The position numbers were made by a program, and so were the translations under genes. Below the pieces are notes generated by a model. The model had not been told where the DNA came from. It saw nothing but the letters and a program-made list of their open reading frames with translations, and made no database searches. From the NCBI GenBank assembly GCA_947173495.1, contig CAMWFQ010000005.1:152328-216327 (forward strand): a stretch of 64,000 nucleotides of DNA. The letters are read 5' to 3'. Positions 19,932 to 28,718 of the stretch are shown piece after piece. The DNA is from an uncultured Lachnospiraceae bacterium. Its GTDB lineage: Bacteria; Bacillota; Clostridia; Lachnospirales; Lachnospiraceae. The stretch's first letter is position 1, and each line of letters opens with the position of its first letter.

Positions 19932-20291
19932 TCAAGACCTGCTCTGTGCGTATGTATCCAGTTCCAGACTGACCATGAGAGCACGGTTTACCTCCCTCAT
20001 AATTGTCCCGTCCAAATGACATACCTTATCCTTGAGGCGCTTTTTGTCTATGGTCCGAAGCTGCTCCAGCAAAACCACGGAATCCTTTACCATATCATAT
20101 CTTCCTGCATTCAGTTCTATATGGGTAGGCAGTTTTGCCTTATTCATTTTTGATGTAATAGCCGCACAAATCACGGTCGGACTGTGTTTGTTTCCCACAT
20201 CGTTCTGTACGATCAGCACCGGACGTATTCCTCCCTGCTCAGAGCCCACTACCGGCCTTAAATCTGCATAATAAATATCCCCTCTTTTCAA
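19932..20291 (-). CDS. mazF: MazF/PemK-type endoribonuclease (EndoA-like)
   Basis: This is a toxin-family mRNA interferase. RGDIYYADLRPVVGSEQGGIRPVLIVQND is the family N terminus (positions 3-31), containing the basic and beta-strand residues of the active site. NKHSPTVICAAITSK and LLEQLRTIDKKRL carry the conserved Thr and Arg. No ATG suits. A TTG at 20291, preceded by AAGGAAGG ten bases away, gives 119 residues, close to the 116 of Bacillus EndoA. As in Bacillus it sits downstream of alr, but no MazE-like antitoxin gene is visible between them, which is unusual. Confidence 0.9.
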   Translation of the reverse strand: MKRGDIYYADLRPVVGSEQGGIRPVLIVQNDVGNKHSPTVICAAITSKMNKAKLPTHIELNAGRYDMVKDSVVLLEQLRTIDKKRLKDKVCHLDGTIMREVNRALMVSLELDTYAQSRS

Positions 20292-20374
20292 TTCATCACA
20301 CCCTTCCTTCCAACAGGATATTTCAACATTTGTATGATAGTATAACCGTATTGTCAGAAGGTATTCAGTGCCGG

Positions 20375-21592
20375 TTAAATATCCCCGAAAGGCAGGCATT
20401 CTCCTGCCGAATCATAAATACCGGCTATGCGGCCGCCTTTCAGAACGACCCTGGGCACCCGTTTTCCGATACAGCAGGCAAACTCATAATTAAATCGTCC
20501 GGAAAGCGCTCCAAGCTGCTCCAGGGTAATCTCCTCCTGTCCATCCTGCCCCAGCAGCGTAACTCTGTCGCCCTCCGCGGCATCCGGAATATCCGTAACA
20601 TCTACCATAAACTGATCCATACATATCCGGCCCAGCACAGGCGCCTTTTTCCCATGAATCAATACATAACCACAGCCGGAAAGACTTCTGGGGTAGCCAT
20701 CTCCATAGCCTGCCGGTATTGTGGCAATCCGCATACGATCTTCAGCCACAAAACAGCCCCCGTAGCTGACAGCATCCCCCGGCCGAATTTCCTTTATATA
20801 GATGATCCGGCTGTAAAGCGACATTACCGGGATCAAAGCCGCGCTCCGGCGGCTCACCTGATCAGAAGGCCAAAGCCCATAGAGGATGATTCCTGCTCTG
20901 ACAGCATCCATACCCGCCTGAGGCAGTTCAAGAATACCGGCACTGTTGGAACAGTGCTTTATCGGAATATCCCGTCCTGTCCGCTCCCGGATCCGCTCCA
21001 GAAAGTCCTGAAAGATATGGAGCTGTTCCAGGGCAGATGATTTATCTGTCTCATCTGCTCTTGCAAAGTGAGTAAAGATCCCCTCAACCTCTATCCCACT
21101 GGTTCGAAAGGCCTGCTCTACGAAAGCAATCCCTTCCTCATCCGGACGAATACCGATGCGGTTCATTCCTGTGTCCACCTTGATATGTACCTTTGCCTTT
21201 TTGGGGCTTTTTTTCTGTGTGCTGACAGCCGAAAGTTCTTTTAAGGTATCGTCACGAAACACGGTGATCCGTATTTCATCTTCTATCATCTGTTCATAGC
21301 TGCCGGGAAAAACATAGCCCAGTACAAGGACAGGCTTCCGGATTCCTTTTCTGCGAAGGAAAAACGCCTCCTCATCCGTGGCGACTGCAAATCCGGACAG
21401 ATCATCCAGATTCTCAATCTCCCGGGCAATGGGCAGCGCACCATGACCATAAGCATCTGTTTTTACTACGGCAATGATTCCGGTCTTTCCATCAAGCCGG
21501 TTTTTTATACATTCCATATTGTTTCTCAGTGCGTCCAGATTGATTTCTGCATAGATTCTCTGGCAATTTTGTGTGAAAGGGACTTCATTCAT
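20375..21592 (-). CDS. alr: Alanine racemase
   Basis: This PLP enzyme supplies D-alanine for peptidoglycan. The PLP lysine motif is VVKTDAYGHGALPIA (near residue 45). The C-terminal beta domain contains ISYGGCF-type and GRICMDQFMVDVTDI segments, with the second catalytic tyrosine near AVSYGGCFVAE. At 405 residues it is slightly longer than usual because of its tail. The start codon abuts the nnr stop, and the gene precedes mazF. Confidence 0.95.
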   Translation of the reverse strand: MNEVPFTQNCQRIYAEINLDALRNNMECIKNRLDGKTGIIAVVKTDAYGHGALPIAREIENLDDLSGFAVATDEEAFFLRRKGIRKPVLVLGYVFPGSYEQMIEDEIRITVFRDDTLKELSAVSTQKKSPKKAKVHIKVDTGMNRIGIRPDEEGIAFVEQAFRTSGIEVEGIFTHFARADETDKSSALEQLHIFQDFLERIRERTGRDIPIKHCSNSAGILELPQAGMDAVRAGIILYGLWPSDQVSRRSAALIPVMSLYSRIIYIKEIRPGDAVSYGGCFVAEDRMRIATIPAGYGDGYPRSLSGCGYVLIHGKKAPVLGRICMDQFMVDVTDIPDAAEGDRVTLLGQDGQEEITLEQLGALSGRFNYEFACCIGKRVPRVVLKGGRIAGIYDSAGECLPFGDI

Positions 21593-23152
21593 TTATGTGT
21601 TCTCCTGAATCATTCTGATTCCTGTATTTGCAGTTTTCCGGTCTCTCAGCACGGCAGGAATCGCCTCCGTGATATCTCCGGCCAGCATTCCGTAGCGTCC
21701 CTTCAGGCGGGAAGCCCTTTCTCCGGCCAGCCCGTGAAGATATACGCCCAGACATGCCGCCTCAAACCCATCCATTCCCTGGGCCAGAAGGGCACCCATA
21801 ATTCCGGCAAGAACATCTCCGCTGCCGGCGCAGGCCATACCATCATTCCCTGAAGTATTGATATATTGCAGCTCGCGTCCGTTCTCCACTACGAATGTGA
21901 CGGCGTCCTTGGCTGCGATGATACATTTCAGCTCCCCGGCCAGTCTCAGAATAAGCGTCTCTCTGTCTCTCTGATATTCCGCCATATCTGTTTGTAAAAG
22001 GCGGACCAGCTCTCCGGGATGAGGCGTCAGAATCAGGGAACCTTTCGGGCGGTGGGATGCAAGCTCTCTCAGGATGAGATCCGCTGCCAGCAAATTTAAT
22101 CCGTCCGCGTCCAATACCACAGGACACCGCTCTTCTTCCAATGCTTTTTTTATCAGGAAACGTGCGTTTTCCCCGGTTCCCATTCCCGGCCCCGCTACGA
22201 TTACATCCGCCCATGCAAGAGATTTTCTGACCTCTTCTGCCCGAGGCATCTCTTCATAGGTATAGAGCATAGCTTCCGGAAGCGCCTGGTGGAGCACCTG
22301 ACGGTTACAGGAGGGTGTGATGATCTTCAGCATTCCGGCCCCGGTTCGAAGAATCCCCCTTCCGCATAAAAGGCAGGCCCCGCACAGATCATGACTCCCC
22401 GCCAGAAGCAGGACCTTTCCGAAGGTTCCCTTGTTTCCATCAGGAACGCGTTCGGGAAGAAGCGCCTGAACATCCTTTTCTTCGTAATAAAATGCCGATG
22501 GCGGATTCTTCGAAAAAGACTGCTCTGTAATACCAATATCCTGAAGGCTCAGTTCACCACAATATTCTCTTCCGGGATACAAAAGATGCCCTCTTTTGGC
22601 AAATGCAAATGTTACGGTCAGGTCAGCCCGGACGGCGCACCCCAGAATTTTTCCGGTATCTGCGCAGATACCGGAGGGAATATCCACACTGCATACAAAA
22701 GAGCCCGTTTCATGCCATTCATGAATCCTTTCTATGGTTTTCCGGTAGTTTCCTGTGACCTCTCTGGATAAGCCTACGCCGAAAAGAGCATCTATTACAA
22801 TATCATATTCCGCATCTTCCAAATTGCGCTGTATGGTAAAACCTGAATTTTGAAGGATCATCAGCTGGCTTTTTGTCTCTGTGGTCATTTTTTCAGGATT
22901 TCCTTCTATATAAAAAGAGACACGAGTCCCCCTGCCGGCAAGGATACGGCCGATCGCCAGCCCGTCTCCGCCATTGTTTCCGGTTCCCGCAACAATAAGT
23001 ACTTTTCCTGAGAGGTCGCCTATATGACTTTCCAGAGCCAGTACAACCGCCATAGCGGCCCTTTCCATAAGCACCATGGACGGAATCCCGATCCTGTCCA
23101 TGGTATCCATATCACAGCTCTTCATTTCACCCGACTTCAATACATATTTCAT
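21593..23152 (-). CDS. nnr: Bifunctional NAD(P)H-hydrate epimerase / dehydratase
   Basis: This fused repair enzyme restores NADH and NADPH damaged by hydration. The N-terminal YjeF/NnrE epimerase half has VAGTGNNGGDGLAIGR and DALFGVGLSREVTG. The C-terminal NnrD dehydratase half has VAGPGMGTGENARFL, LTPHPGELVRLL and NDGMACAGSGDVLAG. The length of 519 residues is normal for the fusion. It is followed by alr with no gap. The acpS gene commonly found here in Firmicutes is absent. Confidence 0.94.
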   Translation of the reverse strand: MKYVLKSGEMKSCDMDTMDRIGIPSMVLMERAAMAVVLALESHIGDLSGKVLIVAGTGNNGGDGLAIGRILAGRGTRVSFYIEGNPEKMTTETKSQLMILQNSGFTIQRNLEDAEYDIVIDALFGVGLSREVTGNYRKTIERIHEWHETGSFVCSVDIPSGICADTGKILGCAVRADLTVTFAFAKRGHLLYPGREYCGELSLQDIGITEQSFSKNPPSAFYYEEKDVQALLPERVPDGNKGTFGKVLLLAGSHDLCGACLLCGRGILRTGAGMLKIITPSCNRQVLHQALPEAMLYTYEEMPRAEEVRKSLAWADVIVAGPGMGTGENARFLIKKALEEERCPVVLDADGLNLLAADLILRELASHRPKGSLILTPHPGELVRLLQTDMAEYQRDRETLILRLAGELKCIIAAKDAVTFVVENGRELQYINTSGNDGMACAGSGDVLAGIMGALLAQGMDGFEAACLGVYLHGLAGERASRLKGRYGMLAGDITEAIPAVLRDRKTANTGIRMIQENT

Positions 23153-23199
23153 TTTCTACCTCATGCTGCTTCAACAGCTGTTTTCCTCTTTGCGGGCCT

Positions 23200-23286
23200 G
23201 CATTAATCTCGAGCAGGGATGCCCTCTTCCCTGCTCGCGCGCGGCCCGCAACTGCGTCAGCAGCTAACTTCCGCTTGCGGGCCTGC
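23200..23286. repeat. Second copy of the composite palindromic repeat
   Basis: A CGAGCAGGGA/TCCCTGCTCG stem (23210-23237) is followed by GGCCCGCAA/TTGCGGGCC (about 23243-23283), with a loop containing CGTCAGC. The same two-hairpin layout with related sequence occurs at 6319-6398. It sits between nnr and the coiled-coil gene and has no coding potential of note. Confidence 0.65.
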
Positions 23287-23287
23287 G

Positions 23288-23338
23288 CATAAATCAGATG
23301 CGTCACACCCTGAACGGTCATGACGCATCTGATTTATG
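23288..23338. terminator. 18-base perfect inverted repeat
   Basis: CATAAATCAGATGCGTCA pairs exactly with TGACGCATCTGATTTATG across a 15-base loop, just after the stop of the coiled-coil gene at 23349. A transcript from either strand would form a very stable hairpin, so a bidirectional terminator or processing stem is likely. A strong U-run is lacking. Confidence 0.6.
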
Positions 23339-23348
23339 TAAAAGCCTC

Positions 23349-24002
23349 TTACGCTTCTTCTCCACGGGCTTTTTCCCCATCTTTCTTTTCATATTCCATA
23401 TCAAATATATTGATCACATCTGCGCCGAAAATATCATGCATATACGAATACAGAGCCTGATTCATCTGCTCCATGTCCTGCTTCAGGATCAGCTTTTCTT
23501 TCAGCTCGGTCCGGACCTGCGAAACCCATTGGGAAATTTCATCGATTTTCCTGCGGTTGCTCTGAAGCTGGTTATAACAGATCTCCATAGTAGCAAGCAT
23601 CAGCTCCGTATTGACCTTATCAATTTCCATGGGAAGTGAAATCAGATCATCCTCACAGTCCTTCAGCTTTTCATTACATTCTCCGATCAGGCGTTTGTTT
23701 TCATCAGCCTTTTTCCATGCCTTTTCGTTATTTCCCGATGAGGAAAGGCTGGCATTATCCATGATTTCCTGCATCAGACGTTTTTTCAGATGCCTGACCT
23801 CTTTCATTTCCGTATTAGCTTTGCCCTGCTGCTTGAGAAGCTCGTTTAATTTTTCTTCCAGACGCCTGATCCGCTTATCGGCTTTTGCCTGCGTGAAAAG
23901 TTGATGCCACTTCCCATCCAGCGTAAGAATCGGGATCTTTTTGCCTTTCAGAGCAGGTCTGAATTTGTCGTCTGTTCTCGATATCCCTTTGTCTGTGCGC
24001 AT
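23349..24002 (-). CDS. Coiled-coil protein downstream of rex, function unknown
   Basis: This soluble protein has 217 residues. After a short basic start (GKKIPILTLDGKWHQLF) it is almost wholly heptad-rich helix (about residues 40-190), with clusters of Lys and Glu such as KRIRRLEEKLNELLKQQGKA. It has no membrane segment, signal peptide or catalytic motif that I can see. It starts three bases after the rex stop, so it is cotranscribed with the redox repressor and perhaps under Rex control. Confidence 0.78.
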   Translation of the reverse strand: MRTDKGISRTDDKFRPALKGKKIPILTLDGKWHQLFTQAKADKRIRRLEEKLNELLKQQGKANTEMKEVRHLKKRLMQEIMDNASLSSSGNNEKAWKKADENKRLIGECNEKLKDCEDDLISLPMEIDKVNTELMLATMEICYNQLQSNRRKIDEISQWVSQVRTELKEKLILKQDMEQMNQALYSYMHDIFGADVINIFDMEYEKKDGEKARGEEA

Positions 24003-24005
24003 TGT

Positions 24006-24644
24006 TTAAGTCTCCTGCTCAAATCTGTTGATATTATAAGTCAGTTTCATCAGGCTGTCCGAGAGATGGACATTTTCCACCTGTATGCCCGGCGGAACAT
24101 TCAGATCCACATGTGCAAAATTCCAGATTCCCCGTATTCCGTTCTGAACCAGCTTTTCCGCAACCGAAACTGCTCCGGCCTTTGGAATCGTAAGCACCGC
24201 AATATCAATCTCGTTTTCCCTTACAAAGGCTTCCATCTCTTCCATGGGCCGTACCTGCATATCACGGATCTTCTTTCCATAAAGAGCCGGGTTCGAATCA
24301 AACATCCCTTTAAACAAAAAACCTCTTCTCTCAAAATTCATATAATTGGCCAGCGCCTGTCCCAGATTCCCGGCTCCCACAATAATCAGATGATGAAGCT
24401 TATCCAGTCCGAGGATCTTTCCAATCTCCTCATAAAGATATTCTACCTTATAGCCATACCCCTGCTGTCCGAATCCGCCGAAATTGTTAAAGTCCTGGCG
24501 TATCTGAGAAGCTGTAACCTTCATAATATCACTGAGCTCCTGGGAAGAGATACGCTCGATACCTTCATCCCTGAGCTCCCCCAGATATCTGAAATACCTT
24601 GGGAGCCGCGCAATCACAGCCTGTGAAATTTCTTTATTGTCCAA
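24006..24644 (-). CDS. rex: Redox-sensing transcriptional repressor Rex
   Basis: Rex senses the NADH/NAD+ ratio and represses fermentation and electron-transfer genes. The N-terminal winged helix (AVIARLPRYFRYLGELRDEG, then SSQELSDIMKVTASQIRQDF) and the Rossmann NAD-binding loop LIIVGAGNLGQALANYMNFE are diagnostic, and 212 residues is normal. The start appears to be a TTG at 24644 with AGGGGG about eight bases upstream; no ATG fits. Transcription starts from a promoter that shares a palindrome with the divergent ABC-F gene. Confidence 0.95.
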   Translation of the reverse strand: MDNKEISQAVIARLPRYFRYLGELRDEGIERISSQELSDIMKVTASQIRQDFNNFGGFGQQGYGYKVEYLYEEIGKILGLDKLHHLIIVGAGNLGQALANYMNFERRGFLFKGMFDSNPALYGKKIRDMQVRPMEEMEAFVRENEIDIAVLTIPKAGAVSVAEKLVQNGIRGIWNFAHVDLNVPPGIQVENVHLSDSLMKLTYNINRFEQET

Positions 24645-24697
24645 TGAAACTTCCCCCTGTTGCCGTATCTGTGTTACTTGTTTTTCATCTCATAAAT

Positions 24698-24759
24698 AAT
24701 ATATAACACTGTTAAAATAATGTCAATTCATTGACATTCTCTTTTATCAAATGTAAACT
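24698..24759. promoter_or_regulatory. Divergent rex / ABC-F promoters with shared palindrome
   Basis: The 20-base inverted repeat AATGTCAAT-TC-ATTGACATT (24719-24738) supplies a perfect TTGACA -35 box on each strand. Minus strand: TTGACA (24721-24726), 17-base spacer, TATATT (24698-24703), for rex. Plus strand: TTGACA (24731-24736), 17-base spacer, TAAACT (24754-24759), for the ABC-F gene. A smaller palindrome TAACACTGTTA (24704-24714) lies in the rex spacer and could be an operator. A regulator binding the palindrome would control both genes. Confidence 0.75.
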
Positions 24760-24786
24760 AAGGATATTATCAGAGGTGGAGTTGTT

Positions 24787-26739
24787 ATGATTTTATCATG
24801 TCAGAATATATCAAAATCTTTTAATGAAAAGGCGGTATTGCAAAATGTGTCTTTTCATATGGAGGATCATGAAAAGGCGGCGATCGTAGGAATCAATGGC
24901 GCCGGCAAAACGACCCTTCTGCGAATCATTATAGGAGAGCTCTCTCCTGACGAGGGTGTTGTTGCGCTTTCCAAAGGAAGGAGCTTTGGTTATCTTGCCC
25001 AAAATCAGGATGTAGACAGTGAAAATTCTCTTTATGAGGAACTTTTGTCTGCAAAGGCGGCTCTCATTGCCCTGGAAGCAAAAATACGGGAGACAGAACA
25101 CGCCATGAAGCATGCTGCAGGCAGAGAGCTGGACAGCCTGCTGGAATCCTATTCCCGTATGACGCACTCTTTTGAAATTTCGGGAGGATATTCCTATAAA
25201 AGTGAAATCACCGGTGTACTCAAGGGCCTTGGCTTTACCGAGGAAGAATTTAATAAAAAAATCCGTACCCTTTCCGGAGGACAGAAGACCCGTGCCGCTC
25301 TGGGACGTCTCCTCCTTCTCAAACCGGATCTGATCATTTTGGATGAGCCTACCAACCATCTGGATTTAAATTCAATTGCCTGGCTGGAGACCTATCTCTC
25401 AAATTATAAAGGCGCTGTGCTGTTGGTCTCTCATGACCGCTATTTTCTGGATAAAATCGCCGGCAAGATCGTTGAGATCGATCAGACACGGGCGCTCTCC
25501 TTTATTGGAAATTATTCGGATTATGCCGTAAAAAAAGAGCAGCTGCGCACTGCCCGTCTGAATGCCTACCTAAAACAGCAGCAGGAGATCAAACACCAGG
25601 AAGCCGTCATAGAAAAGCTGAAATCGTTTAACCGGGAAAAATCTATCAAGCGTGCGGAAAGCCGTGAAAAAATGCTGAGTAAAATAGAAGTTCTGGAAAA
25701 ACCCACTCAGGCGGATACCGATATCCATATGTCTCTGACACCCCGATGCATCAGCGGCAACGATGTGCTGCATATAGAAGGACTCTCCAAAGCCTTTGGC
25801 ACGCAGCAGCTGTTCAGCGACCTTCAGATTGATTTAAAGCGGGGGGAACATGTAGCGCTCATTGGAGACAACGGCACTGGTAAAACCACCCTCTTAAAGA
25901 TCATCAACGGTCTTCTGGATGCAGATCAGGGAACAATTACGCTGGGTACGAATGTGCAGACCGGCTATTATGACCAGGAGCATCATGTACTTCACATGGA
26001 CAAAACCCTGTTCGAGGAGATATCCGATGCCTATCCTTATCTGAACAACACGGAAATCCGGAATACGCTTGCCGCGTTCCTGTTCACAGGAGATGATGTT
26101 TTTAAGCGCGTCGGCGATCTGAGCGGTGGTGAACGCGGCCGTCTCTCGCTGGCGAAGCTGATGCTCTCGGAATCCAATTTCCTGATGTTGGACGAACCTA
26201 CCAATCATCTGGATATCACCTCCAAGGAAATTCTGGAAGATGCGATAAATGCTTATCAGGGAACGCTGCTCTATGTGTCTCATGACCGATACTTTATCAA
26301 CCGGACAGCCGGCAGAATCCTGGAACTGACCGGAAATACACTGATCGGCTATCTGGGCAACTATGATTATTACCTTGAAAAGAAAGATGCGCTGTCACAG
26401 TCCGCTCATCTCTCCGGCTCTGCCCGCCCGGCAGAGAAATCTGTTTCTGTGGGGGGCAGCAGGCCGGAAGAAGACTCCTTATCAGAGAGCAAGCTGGACT
26501 GGCAGGCCAGAAAGGAAGAACAGGCCAGGGCCAGAAAAAGAGAAAACGATCTGAAAAAGTGCGAAGCCTCTATTACCGATGCCGAAACCAGGCTGAAGGA
26601 ACTGGAGGATATTATGGCGCTGCCTGAAACTGCAACCAATGCCTCAAAGCTTCAAAAGCTGGCAGCGGAACAGGAAGAAATAAATACCCGGCTTCTCGCG
26701 CTGTATGAACAGTGGGAAGCATTGGCGGATAATGGGTAA
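24787..26739 (+). CDS. ABC-F family ATPase (translation factor / ribosome protection type)
   Basis: Two ABC domains without membrane segments. Domain 1 has Walker A VGINGAGKTTLLRI, signature LSGGQKTRAALG and Walker B LIILDEPTNHLDL. The linker (about residues 240-310) is the ABC-F interdomain helix pair. Domain 2 has IGDNGTGKTTLLKI, LSGGERGRLSLAKL and FLMLDEPTNHLDI. A coiled-coil tail of about 110 residues follows a Ser/Pro-rich hinge, as in Uup/YdiF-like members. ABC-F proteins act at the ribosomal E site; which subclass, and whether it confers antibiotic protection, cannot be decided here. GGTGG precedes the ATG. It is one of the few plus-strand genes. Confidence 0.9.
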   Translation: MILSCQNISKSFNEKAVLQNVSFHMEDHEKAAIVGINGAGKTTLLRIIIGELSPDEGVVALSKGRSFGYLAQNQDVDSENSLYEELLSAKAALIALEAKIRETEHAMKHAAGRELDSLLESYSRMTHSFEISGGYSYKSEITGVLKGLGFTEEEFNKKIRTLSGGQKTRAALGRLLLLKPDLIILDEPTNHLDLNSIAWLETYLSNYKGAVLLVSHDRYFLDKIAGKIVEIDQTRALSFIGNYSDYAVKKEQLRTARLNAYLKQQQEIKHQEAVIEKLKSFNREKSIKRAESREKMLSKIEVLEKPTQADTDIHMSLTPRCISGNDVLHIEGLSKAFGTQQLFSDLQIDLKRGEHVALIGDNGTGKTTLLKIINGLLDADQGTITLGTNVQTGYYDQEHHVLHMDKTLFEEISDAYPYLNNTEIRNTLAAFLFTGDDVFKRVGDLSGGERGRLSLAKLMLSESNFLMLDEPTNHLDITSKEILEDAINAYQGTLLYVSHDRYFINRTAGRILELTGNTLIGYLGNYDYYLEKKDALSQSAHLSGSARPAEKSVSVGGSRPEEDSLSESKLDWQARKEEQARARKRENDLKKCEASITDAETRLKELEDIMALPETATNASKLQKLAAEQEEINTRLLALYEQWEALADNG

Positions 26740-26761
26740 CAGAAAGCCAGGTACTTTAATC

Positions 26762-27967
26762 TTACATCGTATCAAAAGTATTTCTGATAGCCCGTATGAA
26801 GTCCAGGCTGTTTAAAATTACCGGATTTTCACAGGTGGAAATCAGAGACAGGCTTTTCGTCATTTTTCCTTCTTCCACTGTTCGGATACAGGCTTTCTCC
26901 AGCTTGTCCGCAAAGGCGCAGAGTGCGGGAATCTCATCCAGTTCTCCCCTTTTCCTGAGGGCGCCTGTCCAGGCGAAAATCGTTGCGATAGAGTTGGTAG
27001 AGGTTTCTTCGCCCTTTAAATGTTTATAATAATGCCGCTGAACCGTTCCGTGAGCCGCCTCATATTCGTAGACGCCATCAGGTGATACCAGCACAGAAGT
27101 CATCATAGAAAGATCCCCGTAGGCAGTGGCTACCATATCAGACATCACATCTCCATCATAATTTTTGCATGCCCAGATAAATCCGCCCTCGGAGCGGATT
27201 ACGCGGGCAACGGCATCGTCAATCAGCGTATAAAAATACTCTATGCCCAGCTCCTCAAACTTCTTCTGATATTCCGCCTCATAAATCTCCTGAAAGATAT
27301 CCTTGAAGGTGTGGTCATATTTTTTGGAGATGGTATCCTTGGTGGAAAACCACAAATCCTGTCTGGTATCGATTGCATAATTAAAGCAGGATCTCGCAAA
27401 GCTGGAAATGGACTTTTCCGTATTATGAATTCCCTGAAGAATACCGGGACCATCAAACTGATGAATCAGCTCTTTGATTTGCGATCCATCCTCCGCTGTG
27501 AAGACCAGCTCTGCCTTTCCCTTCCCGGGAACCCTGATCTCTGCATTTTTGTACACATCTCCATAAGCATGACGCGCTATGGTAATGGGTCTGGTCCAGT
27601 TCTTTACATAAGGAACAATTCCTTTGATCAAAATGGGAGAACGAAAGACTGTTCCATCCAAAATAGCACGAATGGTACCGTTGGGGCTCTTCCACATTTC
27701 CTTCAGGTGATACTCACTCATTCTGGCCGCATTGGGTGTAATCGTAGCACATTTAACCGCTACGCCGTATTTTTTTGTCGCATTGGCGCTGTCCGTCGTC
27801 ACCTGATCATTGGTTTCGTTTCTGTGTTCCAGTCCGAGATCATAATATTCCGTTTTCAAATCAATGTATGGCGTCAGCAGTTCATCCTTAATCATCTGCC
27901 ACAGTATCCTGGTCATCTCGTCTCCGTCCATCTCCACAAGCGGAGTGGTCATTTTAATTTTTTCCAT
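26762..27967 (-). CDS. icd: NADP-dependent isocitrate dehydrogenase
   Basis: This enzyme converts isocitrate to 2-oxoglutarate in the oxidative branch of an incomplete citrate cycle, feeding glutamate synthesis. It is of the eukaryote-like homodimeric type, not the E. coli type: [16 protein letters not shown] at the start, [17 protein letters not shown], and [20 protein letters not shown]. About 401 residues is normal. The ATG at 27967 follows GAGG by six bases. The open frame back to 28051 overlaps gntR and adds a Lys/Arg-rich stretch foreign to the family. It is the last gene of an operon with gntR and a Re-citrate-synthase-like gene. Confidence 0.93.
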   Translation of the reverse strand: MEKIKMTTPLVEMDGDEMTRILWQMIKDELLTPYIDLKTEYYDLGLEHRNETNDQVTTDSANATKKYGVAVKCATITPNAARMSEYHLKEMWKSPNGTIRAILDGTVFRSPILIKGIVPYVKNWTRPITIARHAYGDVYKNAEIRVPGKGKAELVFTAEDGSQIKELIHQFDGPGILQGIHNTEKSISSFARSCFNYAIDTRQDLWFSTKDTISKKYDHTFKDIFQEIYEAEYQKKFEELGIEYFYTLIDDAVARVIRSEGGFIWACKNYDGDVMSDMVATAYGDLSMMTSVLVSPDGVYEYEAAHGTVQRHYYKHLKGEETSTNSIATIFAWTGALRKRGELDEIPALCAFADKLEKACIRTVEEGKMTKSLSLISTCENPVILNSLDFIRAIRNTFDTM

Positions 27968-27992
27968 TTTTTCCTCATTTCTGCTCTTAATT

Positions 27993-28718
27993 TTAATTTT
28001 CAATCTTACCCTCCTTTTTTTCCGCATTGTCCTCGGCTTTAAAAATATCATATAGTCCGCTGTTTACAATATTATCATAGGCATTTTCCATATGAAGAGT
28101 GGCAAGACGTTCTGCTTCCTCCGCTCTTCCCGCTTTGACCGCCTCCATGATCCTGCGGTGTTCGTCATTGGATGCGATTCCCCTCTCTCTGGTAGAGAGC
28201 GTCTTTTTGCGGATCCGGATCACATACTGGTGAAAATCCTGCAAAAGATTCTGCAGCATTTTGGAATCGCACGCTTCGTAAAGAATATGATGGAATCGGT
28301 TGTCCAGTTCCGCCATCTGCTCCATATGCCCCTTGGAGGCATGAAAGCTTGCAAGATAAACATTCTCCTCCAGCTCTTCCAGCTGTTCCGGCGTAATATG
28401 CTGAGTGGCAAGGCGGGCGCACATTCCTTCCAGGGAGGAACGTATCATATAGATATCCTTCACATCCTTGACAGTGATTCCCGTCACATACGCGCCTTTG
28501 TTGGGAACGATCTGAATCAGCCCTTCCAGCTCCAGCTGACGGAAAGCCTCCCTCACAGGCGTACGGCTCACCCCCAGTTCCTCGCCTATGGCAACCTCTT
28601 TCAATTCCTCGTGATCTTTATATCTTCCGTTGAGAATATCCTCCCGCAGCTTATGGAATACTCTCCCCCGCAGAGAATACTTGTCCGTCACTTCCTGCTT
28701 TACATCATAACCGCTCAT
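27993..28718 (-). CDS. GntR-family regulator, FadR/FCD subfamily
   Basis: The N-terminal winged helix (residues 15-80, [30 protein letters not shown]) is the GntR signature. The C-terminal FCD helical domain (about 90-225) contains the metal or ligand histidines in [20 protein letters not shown] and [11 protein letters not shown]. It lies between citrate-pathway genes, with a four-base overlap (ATGA) with the upstream one. A TTGTATACAA site at the operon promoter suits this subfamily, so it probably regulates its own operon in response to an organic acid. The ligand is not known. Confidence 0.9.
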   Translation of the reverse strand: MSGYDVKQEVTDKYSLRGRVFHKLREDILNGRYKDHEELKEVAIGEELGVSRTPVREAFRQLELEGLIQIVPNKGAYVTGITVKDVKDIYMIRSSLEGMCARLATQHITPEQLEELEENVYLASFHASKGHMEQMAELDNRFHHILYEACDSKMLQNLLQDFHQYVIRIRKKTLSTRERGIASNDEHRRIMEAVKAGRAEEAERLATLHMENAYDNIVNSGLYDIFKAEDNAEKKEGKIEN

